A stretch of DNA of 64,000 nucleotides from positions 195,771 to 259,770 of the forward strand of contig JACKNM010000009.1 in the NCBI GenBank assembly GCA_024234875.1, read 5' to 3'. The stretch's first letter is position 1. Each line of letters begins with the position of its first letter. The notes under the pieces are model-generated. The model did no database searches, was not told the DNA's origin, and was given only the letters and a program-made list of their open reading frames with translations. Positions 53,684-62,574 of the stretch are shown here, piece after piece. This DNA comes from Ectothiorhodospiraceae bacterium (lineage in GTDB: Bacteria > Pseudomonadota > Gammaproteobacteria > HK1). The translations under genes were made by a program, and so were the position numbers.

Positions 53684-54979
53684 TCACTTCACCGCCCAGA
53701 GCGGGCCGTCCGCGCCGTAGAGATGGGCGCGCGTGCACGGCAGCGCATTGTTCGACGCGCGCGAGAAGACGACCTGGAAGAGCTGGATGGTGCTGGCCCG
53801 GAACGCGGCCGCGCAGCCGGCGAGATAGAGCCGCCAGGCGCGAACGAAGAAGTCGTCGTAGGTGGCGCGGATTCCGTCGAGGTGCCGGTCGAAGCGCGCC
53901 AGCCACTCGGTGAGCGTCCGCGCGTAGTGGAGGCGAAGGTTCTCGACGTCGAGGACGTCCAGCCGATAGGGCTCGAAGATGCGCATCATCTCGCCGAGGC
54001 TCGGCGGATGGCTGCCGGGGAAGATGCGCGCCTCCAACCAGGCGTTCGGCGGCGCCGGGCGACTGCGCCCGACGCTGTGCACCAGCCCCATTCCCCCGGT
54101 GGCCAGCGCACGATCGATCACCGCCCCCAGCTCCTCGTAGTGCTCGAGCCCGACGTGCTCGAGCATGCCCACCGACACGAAGGCGTCGAAGCGACCGCTG
54201 ATGTTGCGGTAGTCGTCCTCGACGAACTCGACGCGCGCGTCCAGCCCGAGCGCGCGCGCTCGCTCGCGGGCGAATGCCACCTGCTCGGCGGAGATGTTGA
54301 AGGCCCGCACCGACACCCCGTACTCCGCCGCCATGTGCAACGCGAGCGCACCCCAGCCGCAACCCGCCTCGACCACGCGCTGACCGGGCCGCAGGCGCAG
54401 CTTGCGACAGACGTGGTCGAGCTTGGCGACCTGGGCCTGCTCCAGGGTCGCCTCCGGGCTCGGGTAGTAGGCGCAGGTGTAGACCATGCGCTCGTCGAGC
54501 CAGAGCCGGTAGAAGTCGTTCCCGAGGTCGTAGTGGTGATGGATGTGCGCGCGCGAGCCGTCGCGGGTGTTGCGGCGCGCACGCGGCAAGCGGCCGAGGA
54601 GGTCGCGCTTGAAGGCGCGCGGGCCGGAGGTCTCGATCGCCTGGTAGATGGCGGCGATGGTCGAGACGAGATCACCCTCGATCTCGAGCCGGCCGGCGGC
54701 GTAGCTGTCGCCGACCCCCAACTCCGGCGAGAAGATGCAGGTGAGGAGCGCTCCCCGGTCACGGAAGACCAGGCGTCCGACCGGCGCCGGGCCGGCGCGA
54801 TGCGCCACCTCGCCGTCCCAGAGCTCGACCTCCACCGGTGCGTCCCCGGCGGCGGCGACGAGCTTGCGAGCGAGCCAGCGGTCCAACGCGGTGACCGAGG
54901 CACCGCGCGAGCCGGAAGCCATGAACCCGGCTCCCGACGACGTCGGCAGCCCCAGGGGATGAGATCGACCCGAGCGCAT
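53684..54979 (-). CDS. cfa: cyclopropane-fatty-acyl-phospholipid synthase family methyltransferase
   Basis: A 431-residue SAM methyltransferase. The SAM loop is VVEAGCGWGALALHMA, with VRAFNISAEQVAFARER and VSVGMLEHVGLEHYEELG after it; HIHHHYDLGNDFYRLWLDE is the CFA synthase hallmark. FFVRAWRLYLAGCAAAFRAS near the C-terminus is also typical. It adds a methylene to unsaturated acyl chains of membrane phospholipids. ATG 54979 has GGAGAAG upstream; an internal ATG at 54922 is possible. A 9-bp perfect palindrome 93 bases upstream may be an operator. Confidence 0.93.
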   Translation of the reverse strand: MRSGRSHPLGLPTSSGAGFMASGSRGASVTALDRWLARKLVAAAGDAPVEVELWDGEVAHRAGPAPVGRLVFRDRGALLTCIFSPELGVGDSYAAGRLEIEGDLVSTIAAIYQAIETSGPRAFKRDLLGRLPRARRNTRDGSRAHIHHHYDLGNDFYRLWLDERMVYTCAYYPSPEATLEQAQVAKLDHVCRKLRLRPGQRVVEAGCGWGALALHMAAEYGVSVRAFNISAEQVAFARERARALGLDARVEFVEDDYRNISGRFDAFVSVGMLEHVGLEHYEELGAVIDRALATGGMGLVHSVGRSRPAPPNAWLEARIFPGSHPPSLGEMMRIFEPYRLDVLDVENLRLHYARTLTEWLARFDRHLDGIRATYDDFFVRAWRLYLAGCAAAFRASTIQLFQVVFSRASNNALPCTRAHLYGADGPLWAVK

Positions 54980-55071
54980 CGTCTCTTCTCCGGTCCCTGT
55001 CGACCGGGGCAGCTGCCGGGCAGCCCGCCCCGCTCGCGCCACGAATCCGCCCGGCGCCGCGCTCGCGAGGG

Positions 55072-55091
55072 CCTCGGACCAGGGTCCGAGG
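55072..55091. promoter_or_regulatory. perfect 20-bp palindrome upstream of cfa
   Basis: CCTCGGACC and GGTCCGAGG are perfect 9-bp arms around a two-base centre. The centre lies about 103 bases before the cfa start codon, in the 205-base gap between cfa and the downstream end of the reductase fusion. A loop of two is too small for a good RNA hairpin, so a dimeric repressor or activator site is more likely than a terminator. Confidence 0.45.
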
Positions 55092-55184
55092 CACGCGGAT
55101 GAGCGCCGACGGCCCGGATTATAGCGACAGTCCCGCCGGTGGGAATGCCCTACCGGTGACCCGCTCGGGCGGCGATGACCACGA

Positions 55185-57323
55185 TCAATCGCCGCGGCTC
55201 CAGGCGTGGTAGCGCTCGAGCAACGCCAACAGGCGCCCGGGCTGGTGGGCTCGCCGCCACGCGCCGGCAGCGTGCTTGTTGGCCTCGGCCAGGGTCGGAT
55301 AGACGTGGATGGTGGACAGGATCTTGCCGAGCCCGAGGCGTGCCCGCATCGCGAGTCCGAACTCCGCCGCGAGATCACCGGCGTGGTCGCCGACGATGGT
55401 CACGCCGAGCACCCGGTCCTTTCCCGGCACCGTCAGCACCTTCACCAGGCCCTCGGCCGACTCGTCGGCGATCGCCCGGTCGAGGTCGGCGAGGTCGTAG
55501 GTGGTGACCTCGTAGGCGATGCCGCGCTCGCGAGCGTCCTGCTCGTTCAGCCCCACCCGCGCCACCTCCGGCTCGGTGAAGGTCGCCCACGGCACCACCG
55601 ACTCGTCGACCGACTGTCGCCACCAGCGCCCGAACAGCGCGTTGGTGGCCGCGTACCACGCCTGGTGAGCCGCCATGTGGGTGAACTGGTAGGGGCCGGC
55701 GACGTCCCCGCAGGCGAGGACGTTGGGAAAGCGCGTGCGCAGACTGCCGTCGACCTCCACCGTGCCGCGCGCGGTCAGCCCGATACCGAGGGTATCGAGC
55801 CCGTAGCCCTCGGTGTTGGCGACGCGCCCGACCGCCACCAGCATGGCGTCGAACGGGATTCGCACCGTGTCGCCGTCGCGCTCGCAGACCAGCACCGTCT
55901 CGGCCCCCTCCACCTCCACCCGCAGCGCCCGATGCCCGGTGCGCACCGACACCCCCTCGGCCGCGAGGCGCCCGGCGACCAGCGCCGACACCTCGGGGTC
56001 CTCACGCACCAGCACGCGCGGCAGCATCTCGACCTGGTCGACGCGCGAGCCGAAACGGGCGAAGCACTGTGCCAGCTCGCAGCCGATCGGCCCGCCGCCG
56101 AGCACCACCAGCCGCGCCGGCAGCTCGCGCATGTCCCACAGCGTGTCCGAGGTGTACCAGCGCGCGCGCTCGAGCCCCTCGATCGGCGGCACGAACGGTC
56201 GCGCGCCGGCCGCGATCACGATCGAGCGGGTGGTGATGGTGCGGGCGCCGACGCGGACCTCCCACGGCGTCACCATCTGCGCCTCACCCTGCAGGCATTC
56301 GACCCCGAGCGACGCGTAGCGGTCCACCGAGTCGTGCGGTGCCACCGTCTCCACCACCCGACGTACGCGGTCCATGACCTCGCCGAAGTCGAAGTCCACC
56401 TCCACCCGGCGCATCCCCAGCGACTCGGCGCGGCGCGCGTCGGCGAGGAACCGGGCGCTGCGAATCAACGCCTTCGACGGTACGCAGCCGGTGTTCAGGC
56501 AGTCGCCACCCATGCGGTGCTTCTCGACCAGGGTGACCCTGGCCCGCGCCGCCGCCCCGATGTAGGCGGTGACCAGGCCGGCGGAGCCGGCGCCGATCAC
56601 CACCATGTCGCGCTCGAACCGCGCTGGCCGCGACCAGCCCTGGTAGACCCGGCGCGCACGAATACCCTCGGTGATCTTGCGCGCGAGCAGGGGGAACAGC
56701 CCGAGCAGGACGAACGACGCCACGAGCCCGGGGGAGAGCACGTCGCCCGGCGACTCGAGCGCCGCGAGCTGGGTCCCGGCGTTCACGAACACCACCGTCC
56801 CCGGCAGCATCCCGAGCTGGCTGACCCAGGCGAAGGTGAACGTCCGCAACGGCGTGAGGGCCATCACCAGGTTGATGACGAAGAACGGGAACGCCGGCAC
56901 CAGGCGCAGCGTGAACAGGTAGAACGGCCCGTCCTTCTCCACGCCCGCGTCGATCGCGCGCAGACTGTCACCGAACCGCGCCTTGACCCAGTCGCGCAGC
57001 AGCACACGGGCGATGACGAAGGCGAGCGTGGCGCCGATGGTGGAGGCGAAGGAGACGACGACGGTACCCCACAGCAAGCCGAACACCGCGCCACCGGCGA
57101 GCGTGAGGATCGCCGCACCGGGCAGCGAGAGCGCGGTCACGGCGACGTAGATCGCGAGATAGGCGAGCGCGGCGAGCACCGGATGGGCCTCACGCGCGGC
57201 CGCGATCTCGGCCTGGTGCGCCTTGAGATTGGCGAAGCTGAGGTGCTCGCCGAGCCCGGAGGCGAAGAACCCACCCACCAGGGCACCGACCACGAGCAGG
57301 ATGACGATTTTCTTCTTGTGCAC
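55185..57323 (-). CDS. fusion of TVP38/DedA-like membrane domain and flavin disulfide oxidoreductase
   Basis: A 712-residue fusion. Residues 1 to about 230 form a SNARE-associated (TVP38/TMEM64/DedA-like) membrane domain with five or so helices and the core LPGAAILTLAGGAVFGLLWG plus LRLVPAFPFFVINL. From about 240 a class I pyridine-nucleotide disulfide reductase follows: FAD loop VVIGAGSAGLVTAYIGAAAR, redox pair GGDCLNTGCVPSKALIRSA (C-x4-C), NAD loop VVLGGGPIGCELAQCFARFG and ACGDVAGPYQFTHMAAHQAW. It resembles mercuric-reductase-like proteins but lacks an HMA domain. The start is GTG 57323 (MHKKKIVILLVV). Confidence 0.9.
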   Translation of the reverse strand: MHKKKIVILLVVGALVGGFFASGLGEHLSFANLKAHQAEIAAAREAHPVLAALAYLAIYVAVTALSLPGAAILTLAGGAVFGLLWGTVVVSFASTIGATLAFVIARVLLRDWVKARFGDSLRAIDAGVEKDGPFYLFTLRLVPAFPFFVINLVMALTPLRTFTFAWVSQLGMLPGTVVFVNAGTQLAALESPGDVLSPGLVASFVLLGLFPLLARKITEGIRARRVYQGWSRPARFERDMVVIGAGSAGLVTAYIGAAARARVTLVEKHRMGGDCLNTGCVPSKALIRSARFLADARRAESLGMRRVEVDFDFGEVMDRVRRVVETVAPHDSVDRYASLGVECLQGEAQMVTPWEVRVGARTITTRSIVIAAGARPFVPPIEGLERARWYTSDTLWDMRELPARLVVLGGGPIGCELAQCFARFGSRVDQVEMLPRVLVREDPEVSALVAGRLAAEGVSVRTGHRALRVEVEGAETVLVCERDGDTVRIPFDAMLVAVGRVANTEGYGLDTLGIGLTARGTVEVDGSLRTRFPNVLACGDVAGPYQFTHMAAHQAWYAATNALFGRWWRQSVDESVVPWATFTEPEVARVGLNEQDARERGIAYEVTTYDLADLDRAIADESAEGLVKVLTVPGKDRVLGVTIVGDHAGDLAAEFGLAMRARLGLGKILSTIHVYPTLAEANKHAAGAWRRAHQPGRLLALLERYHAWSRGD

Positions 57324-57635
57324 GGAGGGCTCCGAGACGGCGAGGCGAAACCGGTGCGCGCGCGGCCGAGCCTCCTGGGACCGGGCAGGTGCCGGTCGTG
57401 TTTCATGCCACCGGAGCGGGCGCCACCGCGGCCCGCCGCCGAACGAGCGGGACGATACGCGACGACGTCGGCGCCTGCGAGTCGAGGCCGGCCGCGGTTG
57501 CGGCGCCCGGGCCGGGCCAGTACAGTCCGCGGCCGTTCCGCGCGGGTCCGAACCGCCGATGCTCGCCCGTCCCACCTCCGACTGCGCCATTGCCGTCCCG
57601 GCTGACCCACGTCGGCGCCCACTGGCGCGCGCCCG

Positions 57636-58937
57636 ATGAGCGCCGGCCTGTTCTGGCTGATCGCCGGCGCGATGACCGCCACCGCCCTCGCCTGGCTGCT
57701 CGCGCCGTTGCTGCGCCCGTCACGTGGCGCGAGCGCACCGACCCGCCATGACGCGGTGGCGGTATTCCACCAGCGCGCGGCCGAGCTCGAGGCCGAGGTG
57801 GCGGCGGGCACCGTGACGCCGGACGTCGCCACGCAGGCTCGTGCAGATCTCGAGCGGCGACTGCTCGAGGAGACCGCGGCCGAGGACACGCCGCCGGCAC
57901 GCGACACCGGCCCGCTGAACGGGCTCGCGGCCGCCCTCGTCGCCGCGGTGGTGGGCATGGTCACCATCGGTGGATATCTCTCCCTGGGGGAGCCACGAGG
58001 CCTGGCACCGGGCGAGCCGGTCGCCGCCGCCGGCGAGGATCCGGTGGCCCACGCCCAGGGCATGGCCAGCATGGACGAGGCGGTGCGCACGCTGGCCGCC
58101 CGCCTGCAGGCGCGGCCCGACGACGTCGACGGTTGGAAGATGCTGGGGCGGTCCCTGCTGGTGCTCGAGCGTCACGCCGAGGCCGCGGACGCGCTGCGGC
58201 GTGCCCTCGATCTCGGTGGCGAGGACGCCGATCTGCTGGCCGACGTCGCGGAGGCGGAGGCATTCGTCGCCGGCAACCGATTCGACGCCACCGCCCGCGG
58301 CCACATCGACCGCGCGCTTGCGCTCGACCCCGACCACGAGAAGGGACTGTGGCTCGGCGGCTTCGCCGCCTTCCAGGGCGGCGACCCCGCACTCGGCCTG
58401 GAGCGCTGGCGGCGCCTGCTCGCCAATCAGCCCGCCGACTCCAGCCAGGCCGGACTGCTGCGCGAGCTGATCGAGCGCACCACCTCGAGCCTGGCCGCCA
58501 GCGGGCAGTCGGACCAGGCGGCGACTGGCGATGCTCCCACGGCGGTGCCCGGCACCGCGCCCGCGCCCGGCGCCGGGCGCGCCGCGGGCGCGGAGGCGAT
58601 CACGGTCGAGGTGGCGCTCGACCCGGCGCTCGCGGCGCGGGTGGCCGGTGACGACACGGTGTTCGTGTTCGCGCGCGCGGCCGAGGGACCGCCGATGCCG
58701 CTGGCGGTGGCGCGGCTGCGGGCGGCCGACCTGCCGGCGGTGGTCACCCTCGACGACAGCATGGCGATGGCAGCGGGGCTCCAGCTCTCTCGGTTCGGGG
58801 CGGTGCAGGTGGTGGCGCGGGTCTCGCGCAGCGGCTCGCCGACCGCGAGCAGCGGGGATCTCGAGGGCGCCGTCGGCGGCGTGGCGCCGGGACAGCCCGA
58901 CCCGGTCTCGGTCCGAATCGAGCGGGTGGTGCCGTGA
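57636..58937 (+). CDS. ccmI: cytochrome c-type biogenesis protein CcmI (TPR)
   Basis: A 433-residue protein. Two membrane helices (FWLIAGAMTATALAWLLAP and LAAALVAAVVGMVTIGGYL) flank a cytoplasmic loop, followed by TPR repeats (for example DVDGWKMLGRSLLVLERHAEAADALRRAL) and a C-terminal beta-like domain with VEVALDPALAARVAGDDTVFVFAR. This is the CcmI architecture, which binds apocytochrome c and passes it to haem lyase. No other ccm gene is in the window. Its GTGA stop overlaps the next gene by four bases, an unusual pairing. Confidence 0.9.
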   Translation: MSAGLFWLIAGAMTATALAWLLAPLLRPSRGASAPTRHDAVAVFHQRAAELEAEVAAGTVTPDVATQARADLERRLLEETAAEDTPPARDTGPLNGLAAALVAAVVGMVTIGGYLSLGEPRGLAPGEPVAAAGEDPVAHAQGMASMDEAVRTLAARLQARPDDVDGWKMLGRSLLVLERHAEAADALRRALDLGGEDADLLADVAEAEAFVAGNRFDATARGHIDRALALDPDHEKGLWLGGFAAFQGGDPALGLERWRRLLANQPADSSQAGLLRELIERTTSSLAASGQSDQAATGDAPTAVPGTAPAPGAGRAAGAEAITVEVALDPALAARVAGDDTVFVFARAAEGPPMPLAVARLRAADLPAVVTLDDSMAMAAGLQLSRFGAVQVVARVSRSGSPTASSGDLEGAVGGVAPGQPDPVSVRIERVVP

Positions 58938-59728
58938 GCCGCGGCGCCGACCACCTCGCGATCATCCCTGCCGCGGGGTCCAGCCGTCGCCTGGCGGCGC
59001 TCACTGCCGAGCGACCGAAGTCGATGCTGCCGGTGGCGGGTCGGCCGCTCATCGTGCACAGCCTCGAGGCGTTGCACGCCCGCGGCCTGCGCGCCGCGTG
59101 CATCGTCGTCGGCTACCGCGCCGAGGTCATCATGTCCGAGCTCGGCCACCGCGCCGCCGGGATCGACATCGAGTACGCGGTCAACACCGACTACGCCACC
59201 ACCGAGCACGGCTTCAGCCTCTGGCTGAGCCACACCGCCTGGGCACGATCCCCGCGGCCGGTCCTGTTCCTCGACGCCGACAACGTCTACGACCCGCGCC
59301 TGCTCGACCGCCTCCTGGCCGACCCCAGGCCCGACGTGATGATGACCGACCGGACCCTCGTCGCCGAAGAGCGCGAGGAGGAGCTGGTGGTCGGCGACCC
59401 GGACCACGACGGCGCCGCGCGAGGCACCATCCGCCGACTGGTGCGGGGCCGGACCGCCGAGCACCCCGGCTGTGTCGGCGGCTTCGTCGGCATGAACCGG
59501 CTGTCGGCGGATCTGATGGGGCGTCTCTACCGGTTCCTGGAAGGCGAGCTCGCCGCGCGCGGGCCGCTCGACAAGTACGAGCGCGTGATCGACCGACTGA
59601 TCGTCCGGGCCGGGCTCGACGTCGGCTATCTGGACACCGACGGCCTGGCCTGGATCAACGTGAATCACGAGGCGGACTACCGCGCCGCCGACGCGCTCGC
59701 CGAGCGCCTCCTCGCCGCGCGCGCCTGA
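58934..59728 (+). CDS. LicC-like nucleotidyltransferase, second copy
   Basis: A 264-residue NTP_transferase protein. The nucleotide loop is AIIPAAGSSRRLAALTAERP, followed by KSMLPVAGRPLIVHSLEAL, a substrate loop NTDYATTEHGFSLWLSH like that of choline-phosphate cytidylyltransferases, and metal-binding FLDADNVYD. C-terminal INVNHEADYRAADALAERLL is typical. It differs from the 16.5 kb copy in sequence but has the same fold pattern. GTG 58934 overlaps the ccmI stop, so it is translated from the same mRNA. The activated phospho-alcohol is unknown. Confidence 0.83.
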   Translation: MSRGADHLAIIPAAGSSRRLAALTAERPKSMLPVAGRPLIVHSLEALHARGLRAACIVVGYRAEVIMSELGHRAAGIDIEYAVNTDYATTEHGFSLWLSHTAWARSPRPVLFLDADNVYDPRLLDRLLADPRPDVMMTDRTLVAEEREEELVVGDPDHDGAARGTIRRLVRGRTAEHPGCVGGFVGMNRLSADLMGRLYRFLEGELAARGPLDKYERVIDRLIVRAGLDVGYLDTDGLAWINVNHEADYRAADALAERLLAARA

Positions 59729-59745
59729 GCCCGGGCATCACCACC

Positions 59746-59803
59746 GGGACCGGCTCCGCCACCGGCGGTGCCTGTCCCCACCCGCTGACCGCGGGGACAG
59801 GCG
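59746..59803. repeat. dispersed hairpin repeat, GGTGCCTGTCCCC family, copy B
   Basis: GCCTGTCCCC (59770-59779) pairs perfectly with GGGGACAGGC (59793-59802) across a 13-base loop, and the left part GGGACCGGCTCCG resembles copy A at 33687. The element again sits between two convergent genes, 18 bases after the plus-strand stop. Likely a REP-type element with terminator potential. Confidence 0.6.
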
Positions 59804-59839
59804 CGCGCGGCCGCGCGAGCGCGTCGCCCGGGGCCGTGC

Positions 59840-60820
59840 TCAGCGCGGCGGAAGCGACTCCAGCAGCGCGCCCAGCGCGCCCGGCTGGTCTGCGTCGTAC
59901 CAGCTCTCGATCAGGCGAAAGGCGATCGAGATCCGGCGCGGCAGGCGTAGCTCCCCAGAGGTGAGCGCGCTCGCCAGCTCGTCGCGCGAGAACCAGCGCG
60001 CGTCCTCGAGCTCCTCGTCGGCGTCGAGCTGCACCGTCGGCTCGACCGCACGGGCGGTGAACCCGAGCATCAGCGAGCTCGGGAACGGCCACGGCTGCGA
60101 CGAGTGATAGGTCACCGCATCGACCACCACCCCCGCCTCCTCGCGGATCTCGCGCACCACCGCGCCCTCCAGCGTCTCACCCGGCTCGACGAAGCCGGCG
60201 AGGGTCGAGTACAGCCCCGGCACCCACCCGGGCGGGCGCCCGAGCAGGCAACGGCTCGCCGCGCCCTCACCGTGGGTGACGAGCACGATCACCGCGGGGT
60301 CGGTGCGCGGAAAGTGCTTGGCGCCACATGCGCCATCGACGCATACCCGCAGGTGACCGCCCTCCTCCGAGCGCGTCGGCCGGCCGCATTCGCCGCAGTG
60401 TCGGTGCCGGCGATGCCAGAAAGTGATGGCGCGAGCGTACGCGAGCAGCGAGCCCGCATCCTCACCGAGCAGGCCGCCGACGTCGCGCAGCTCGTGGTAG
60501 TCCGCTCCGGCCGGTGCCAGCGCCCGCGCCTCGGCCTCGTCGCCCTCGAGCCCGAGGGCGAAGAAGGCGGTGCCGGACGCCTCGCCGAGAAAGACCAGCG
60601 CCTCGCGTCGGCCCGGGTCGAGCACGTCGAGCGGCAGCGTGACCGCGCGCGGCTCGTCGTCGAGGACGACCAGGCTGCGCTGTCGCCAAACCGGCACCAC
60701 CCGGCTCTGCGGCGCGTCGAGTCGGGCCTGGAGCCACGCGGCGTCGAGCCGTCGCGCGCTGGCCCGGTCGAGGGTGGCCGCGGCGAAGAAGTTGCGCGCG
60801 GTGTGACGCAAGTTGTCCAC
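59840..60820 (-). CDS. nudC: NAD+ diphosphatase / RNA decapping Nudix hydrolase NudC
   Basis: A 326-residue protein. It has the zinc-binding cysteines in HCGECGRPT and CVDGACGAKHFPRTDP, the Nudix box GFVEPGETLEGAVVREIREE, and the NudC-specific SQPWPFPSSLMLGF. It cleaves NAD(H) to NMN and AMP and removes NAD caps from RNA. GTG 60820 (MDNLRHTARNFFAAATLD) is chosen because GGAGG sits seven bases upstream; a GTG at 60901 would add 27 unsupported residues. Its gene follows the ligase gene on the same strand by 97 bases. Confidence 0.92.
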   Translation of the reverse strand: MDNLRHTARNFFAAATLDRASARRLDAAWLQARLDAPQSRVVPVWRQRSLVVLDDEPRAVTLPLDVLDPGRREALVFLGEASGTAFFALGLEGDEAEARALAPAGADYHELRDVGGLLGEDAGSLLAYARAITFWHRRHRHCGECGRPTRSEEGGHLRVCVDGACGAKHFPRTDPAVIVLVTHGEGAASRCLLGRPPGWVPGLYSTLAGFVEPGETLEGAVVREIREEAGVVVDAVTYHSSQPWPFPSSLMLGFTARAVEPTVQLDADEELEDARWFSRDELASALTSGELRLPRRISIAFRLIESWYDADQPGALGALLESLPPR

Positions 60821-60917
60821 GCAGAATCCTCCATCGGCAGCGCCGGAGCGCGGCGCGTCACGGACGTGCGCGCCGGCCGCCGACCGGCTCGATTCGTTCA
60901 CCGGCCCCTCGGCCGGG

Positions 60918-62288
60918 TCATAGATACCAGTCGTACTCGCGGCGCGAGATGTGCTCGAGGAAACGCAGCCGCTCGGCGTTCTTGGTGGCGCAGTAGAGGT
61001 CGACGTAGTCGGCGCCGAGGTACTCGCGCAGGATGGTCGAGCCCGAGAAGCGTTGCAGCGCCACCGCCCACTCCCGTGGCATCTCCGGGTCCACCTCGCC
61101 GCACACGTTCCCCGACCACGGCGCCCCCGGGTCGACACGGTGGGTGATGCCGTGGTGCATGCCGGCGAGGATCGCCGCCAGCACCAGGTACGGGTTCGCG
61201 TCCGCGCCCGGCACACGGTGCTCGAAGCGCCGCGCCGACGACGCACCGGCAGGAATGCGCAGTGCCACCGAGCGGTTGTTCGACCCCCAGCTCCGGTTCA
61301 CCGGCACGTAGAGATTCGGCCCGAAGCGGCGCAGCGCGTTGAGGCTCGGAGCGAACAACGCCATCGCGTCGTAGAGGGTGTGGAGCAGGCCGCCGAGTGC
61401 ATGGCGCAGGGTCTCGCTGCCGGTCGGTGAGCCGTCGTCGAACACGTTCTTGCCGTGCGCGTCCAGCAGGCTCGCGTGCACGTGCATCCCGTTCCCGGTC
61501 TGGTCGAGGAAGGGCTTCGACATGAACGTCGCGTCGAGACCGTGGCGGCGAGCGACGGCCTTGACCACCCGGCGCAGCAGCGCGCAGTGGTCGGCGGCGA
61601 GGACCGGGTCCTCGACATGGCGGAGATTGATCTCGTACTGACCGGGCGCGTACTCGGAGGTCGCCACCGAGGCCGGTACGCCCTGGGCCGCGGCCGAGTG
61701 CTCGATGTCGTGGAACAGCGCCCCGAGCTCCTCGAGGGTGTCCATGCCGTAGACCTGAGTGGTCCGCTCGCGCTGGCCACTGGTCGGCAACCGCGGTGGC
61801 TGCGGTCGACCGCGATCGTCGCGCTCACGGTCGATGAGGAAGAACTCGAGCTCGAAGGCGAGGCAGGGCCGCAACCCCAGCGCCTCGAACCGGCGCGCCA
61901 CCGCCGCGGCGACGTTGCGCGGCTCGACCGCGCTCGGACGACCGTCGGCGTCGTGCAGGCTCATCAGCACCTGTCCGGCGCTGCGGTCGGCCCACGGCAC
62001 CGGCGCCAGGGTGCCCGGCACCGGTCGCGCCACGCCGTCCGGATCACCATCGGAGAAGCCCCGCCCGCAAGGGTCGAGACAGGCGCCGGTGACGTCGAGG
62101 AAGTGCAGGCTGAACGGGATCGGGAACCCGCCGGCGAACAGCTTCTCGAGCTCCGCGCGCGGGTAGCGCTTGCCGCGCACGATGCCGCAGAGGTCGACGA
62201 AGATGGCGTCGACGTAGGCGGTGTCCGGGTAACGTTCCAGGTAACGCGCGAGCTCCTCCGCCACCTGGTCGCTCGGTTCCTCGGTCAT
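60918..62288 (-). CDS. glutamine synthetase family ligase (glutamylpolyamine synthetase-like)
   Basis: A 456-residue GS-fold enzyme. It shows FVDLCGIVRGKRYPRAELEK, the catalytic NGMHVHASLLDAHG, and RRFEHRVPGADANPYLVLA. The spacing and N-terminus resemble gamma-glutamylputrescine/polyamine synthetases (PuuA, GlnA3) rather than housekeeping GlnA, which is longer in its adenylylation loop. It ligates glutamate to an amine with ATP. ATG 62288 follows GGAGAG; ATG 62348 is a less likely alternative. The amidohydrolase at 40.8 kb may also act on polyamines, but the two are not linked. Confidence 0.88.
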   Translation of the reverse strand: MTEEPSDQVAEELARYLERYPDTAYVDAIFVDLCGIVRGKRYPRAELEKLFAGGFPIPFSLHFLDVTGACLDPCGRGFSDGDPDGVARPVPGTLAPVPWADRSAGQVLMSLHDADGRPSAVEPRNVAAAVARRFEALGLRPCLAFELEFFLIDRERDDRGRPQPPRLPTSGQRERTTQVYGMDTLEELGALFHDIEHSAAAQGVPASVATSEYAPGQYEINLRHVEDPVLAADHCALLRRVVKAVARRHGLDATFMSKPFLDQTGNGMHVHASLLDAHGKNVFDDGSPTGSETLRHALGGLLHTLYDAMALFAPSLNALRRFGPNLYVPVNRSWGSNNRSVALRIPAGASSARRFEHRVPGADANPYLVLAAILAGMHHGITHRVDPGAPWSGNVCGEVDPEMPREWAVALQRFSGSTILREYLGADYVDLYCATKNAERLRFLEHISRREYDWYL

Positions 62289-62512
62289 GTGGCTCTCCAC
62301 TGATGGCGTCGAGGCGCTCGCCGCCCCCACGCGTCGCCCCCGGCCCACGGACGAGGCCCCTTCGACCCATCGCCCCGGCTGCCGGTGGCGGCAAGAGTAT
62401 CAGGGCCGACGCCGCGACGGGTGCCGGGAATGGCGACCACCACCCGCGACCGTGTCGAGCCCGTTCATCCACAGGCCGTCCACAGGTTGCGCAATGGATT
62501 TCCCCAGGCCGG

Positions 62513-62528
62513 GCACAACATCTTGTGA
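62513..62528 (+). promoter_or_regulatory. NrdR box upstream of nrdJ
   Basis: GCACAACATCTTGTGA is a near-perfect 16-base match to the NrdR repressor box (aCaCwAtATaTwGtgT), with CACAA/TTGTG arms. It lies 12 bases before a TTGACT -35 element. A second box one to three turns away is not clear. This supports control of nrdJ by NrdR and deoxynucleotide status. Confidence 0.7.
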
Positions 62529-62540
62529 GTGGAGCCCCCC

Positions 62541-62568
62541 TTGACTACAAGCTCTAGGGGTCTAGAAT
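62541..62568 (+). promoter_or_regulatory. sigma-70 promoter of nrdJ
   Basis: TTGACT (62541-62546) and TAGAAT (62563-62568) with a 16-base spacer match the consensus at five of six positions each. Transcription would begin near 62575 and leave a leader of about 380 bases before the nrdJ start codon. Confidence 0.65.
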
Positions 62569-62574
62569 CTCGTT

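Noticed and set aside
62464..62487. Two TCCACAGG words resembling DnaA boxes upstream of nrdJ
   Set aside because: Only one approaches the TTATCCACA consensus and there is no oriC-like context; short matches in GC-rich DNA are not enough.
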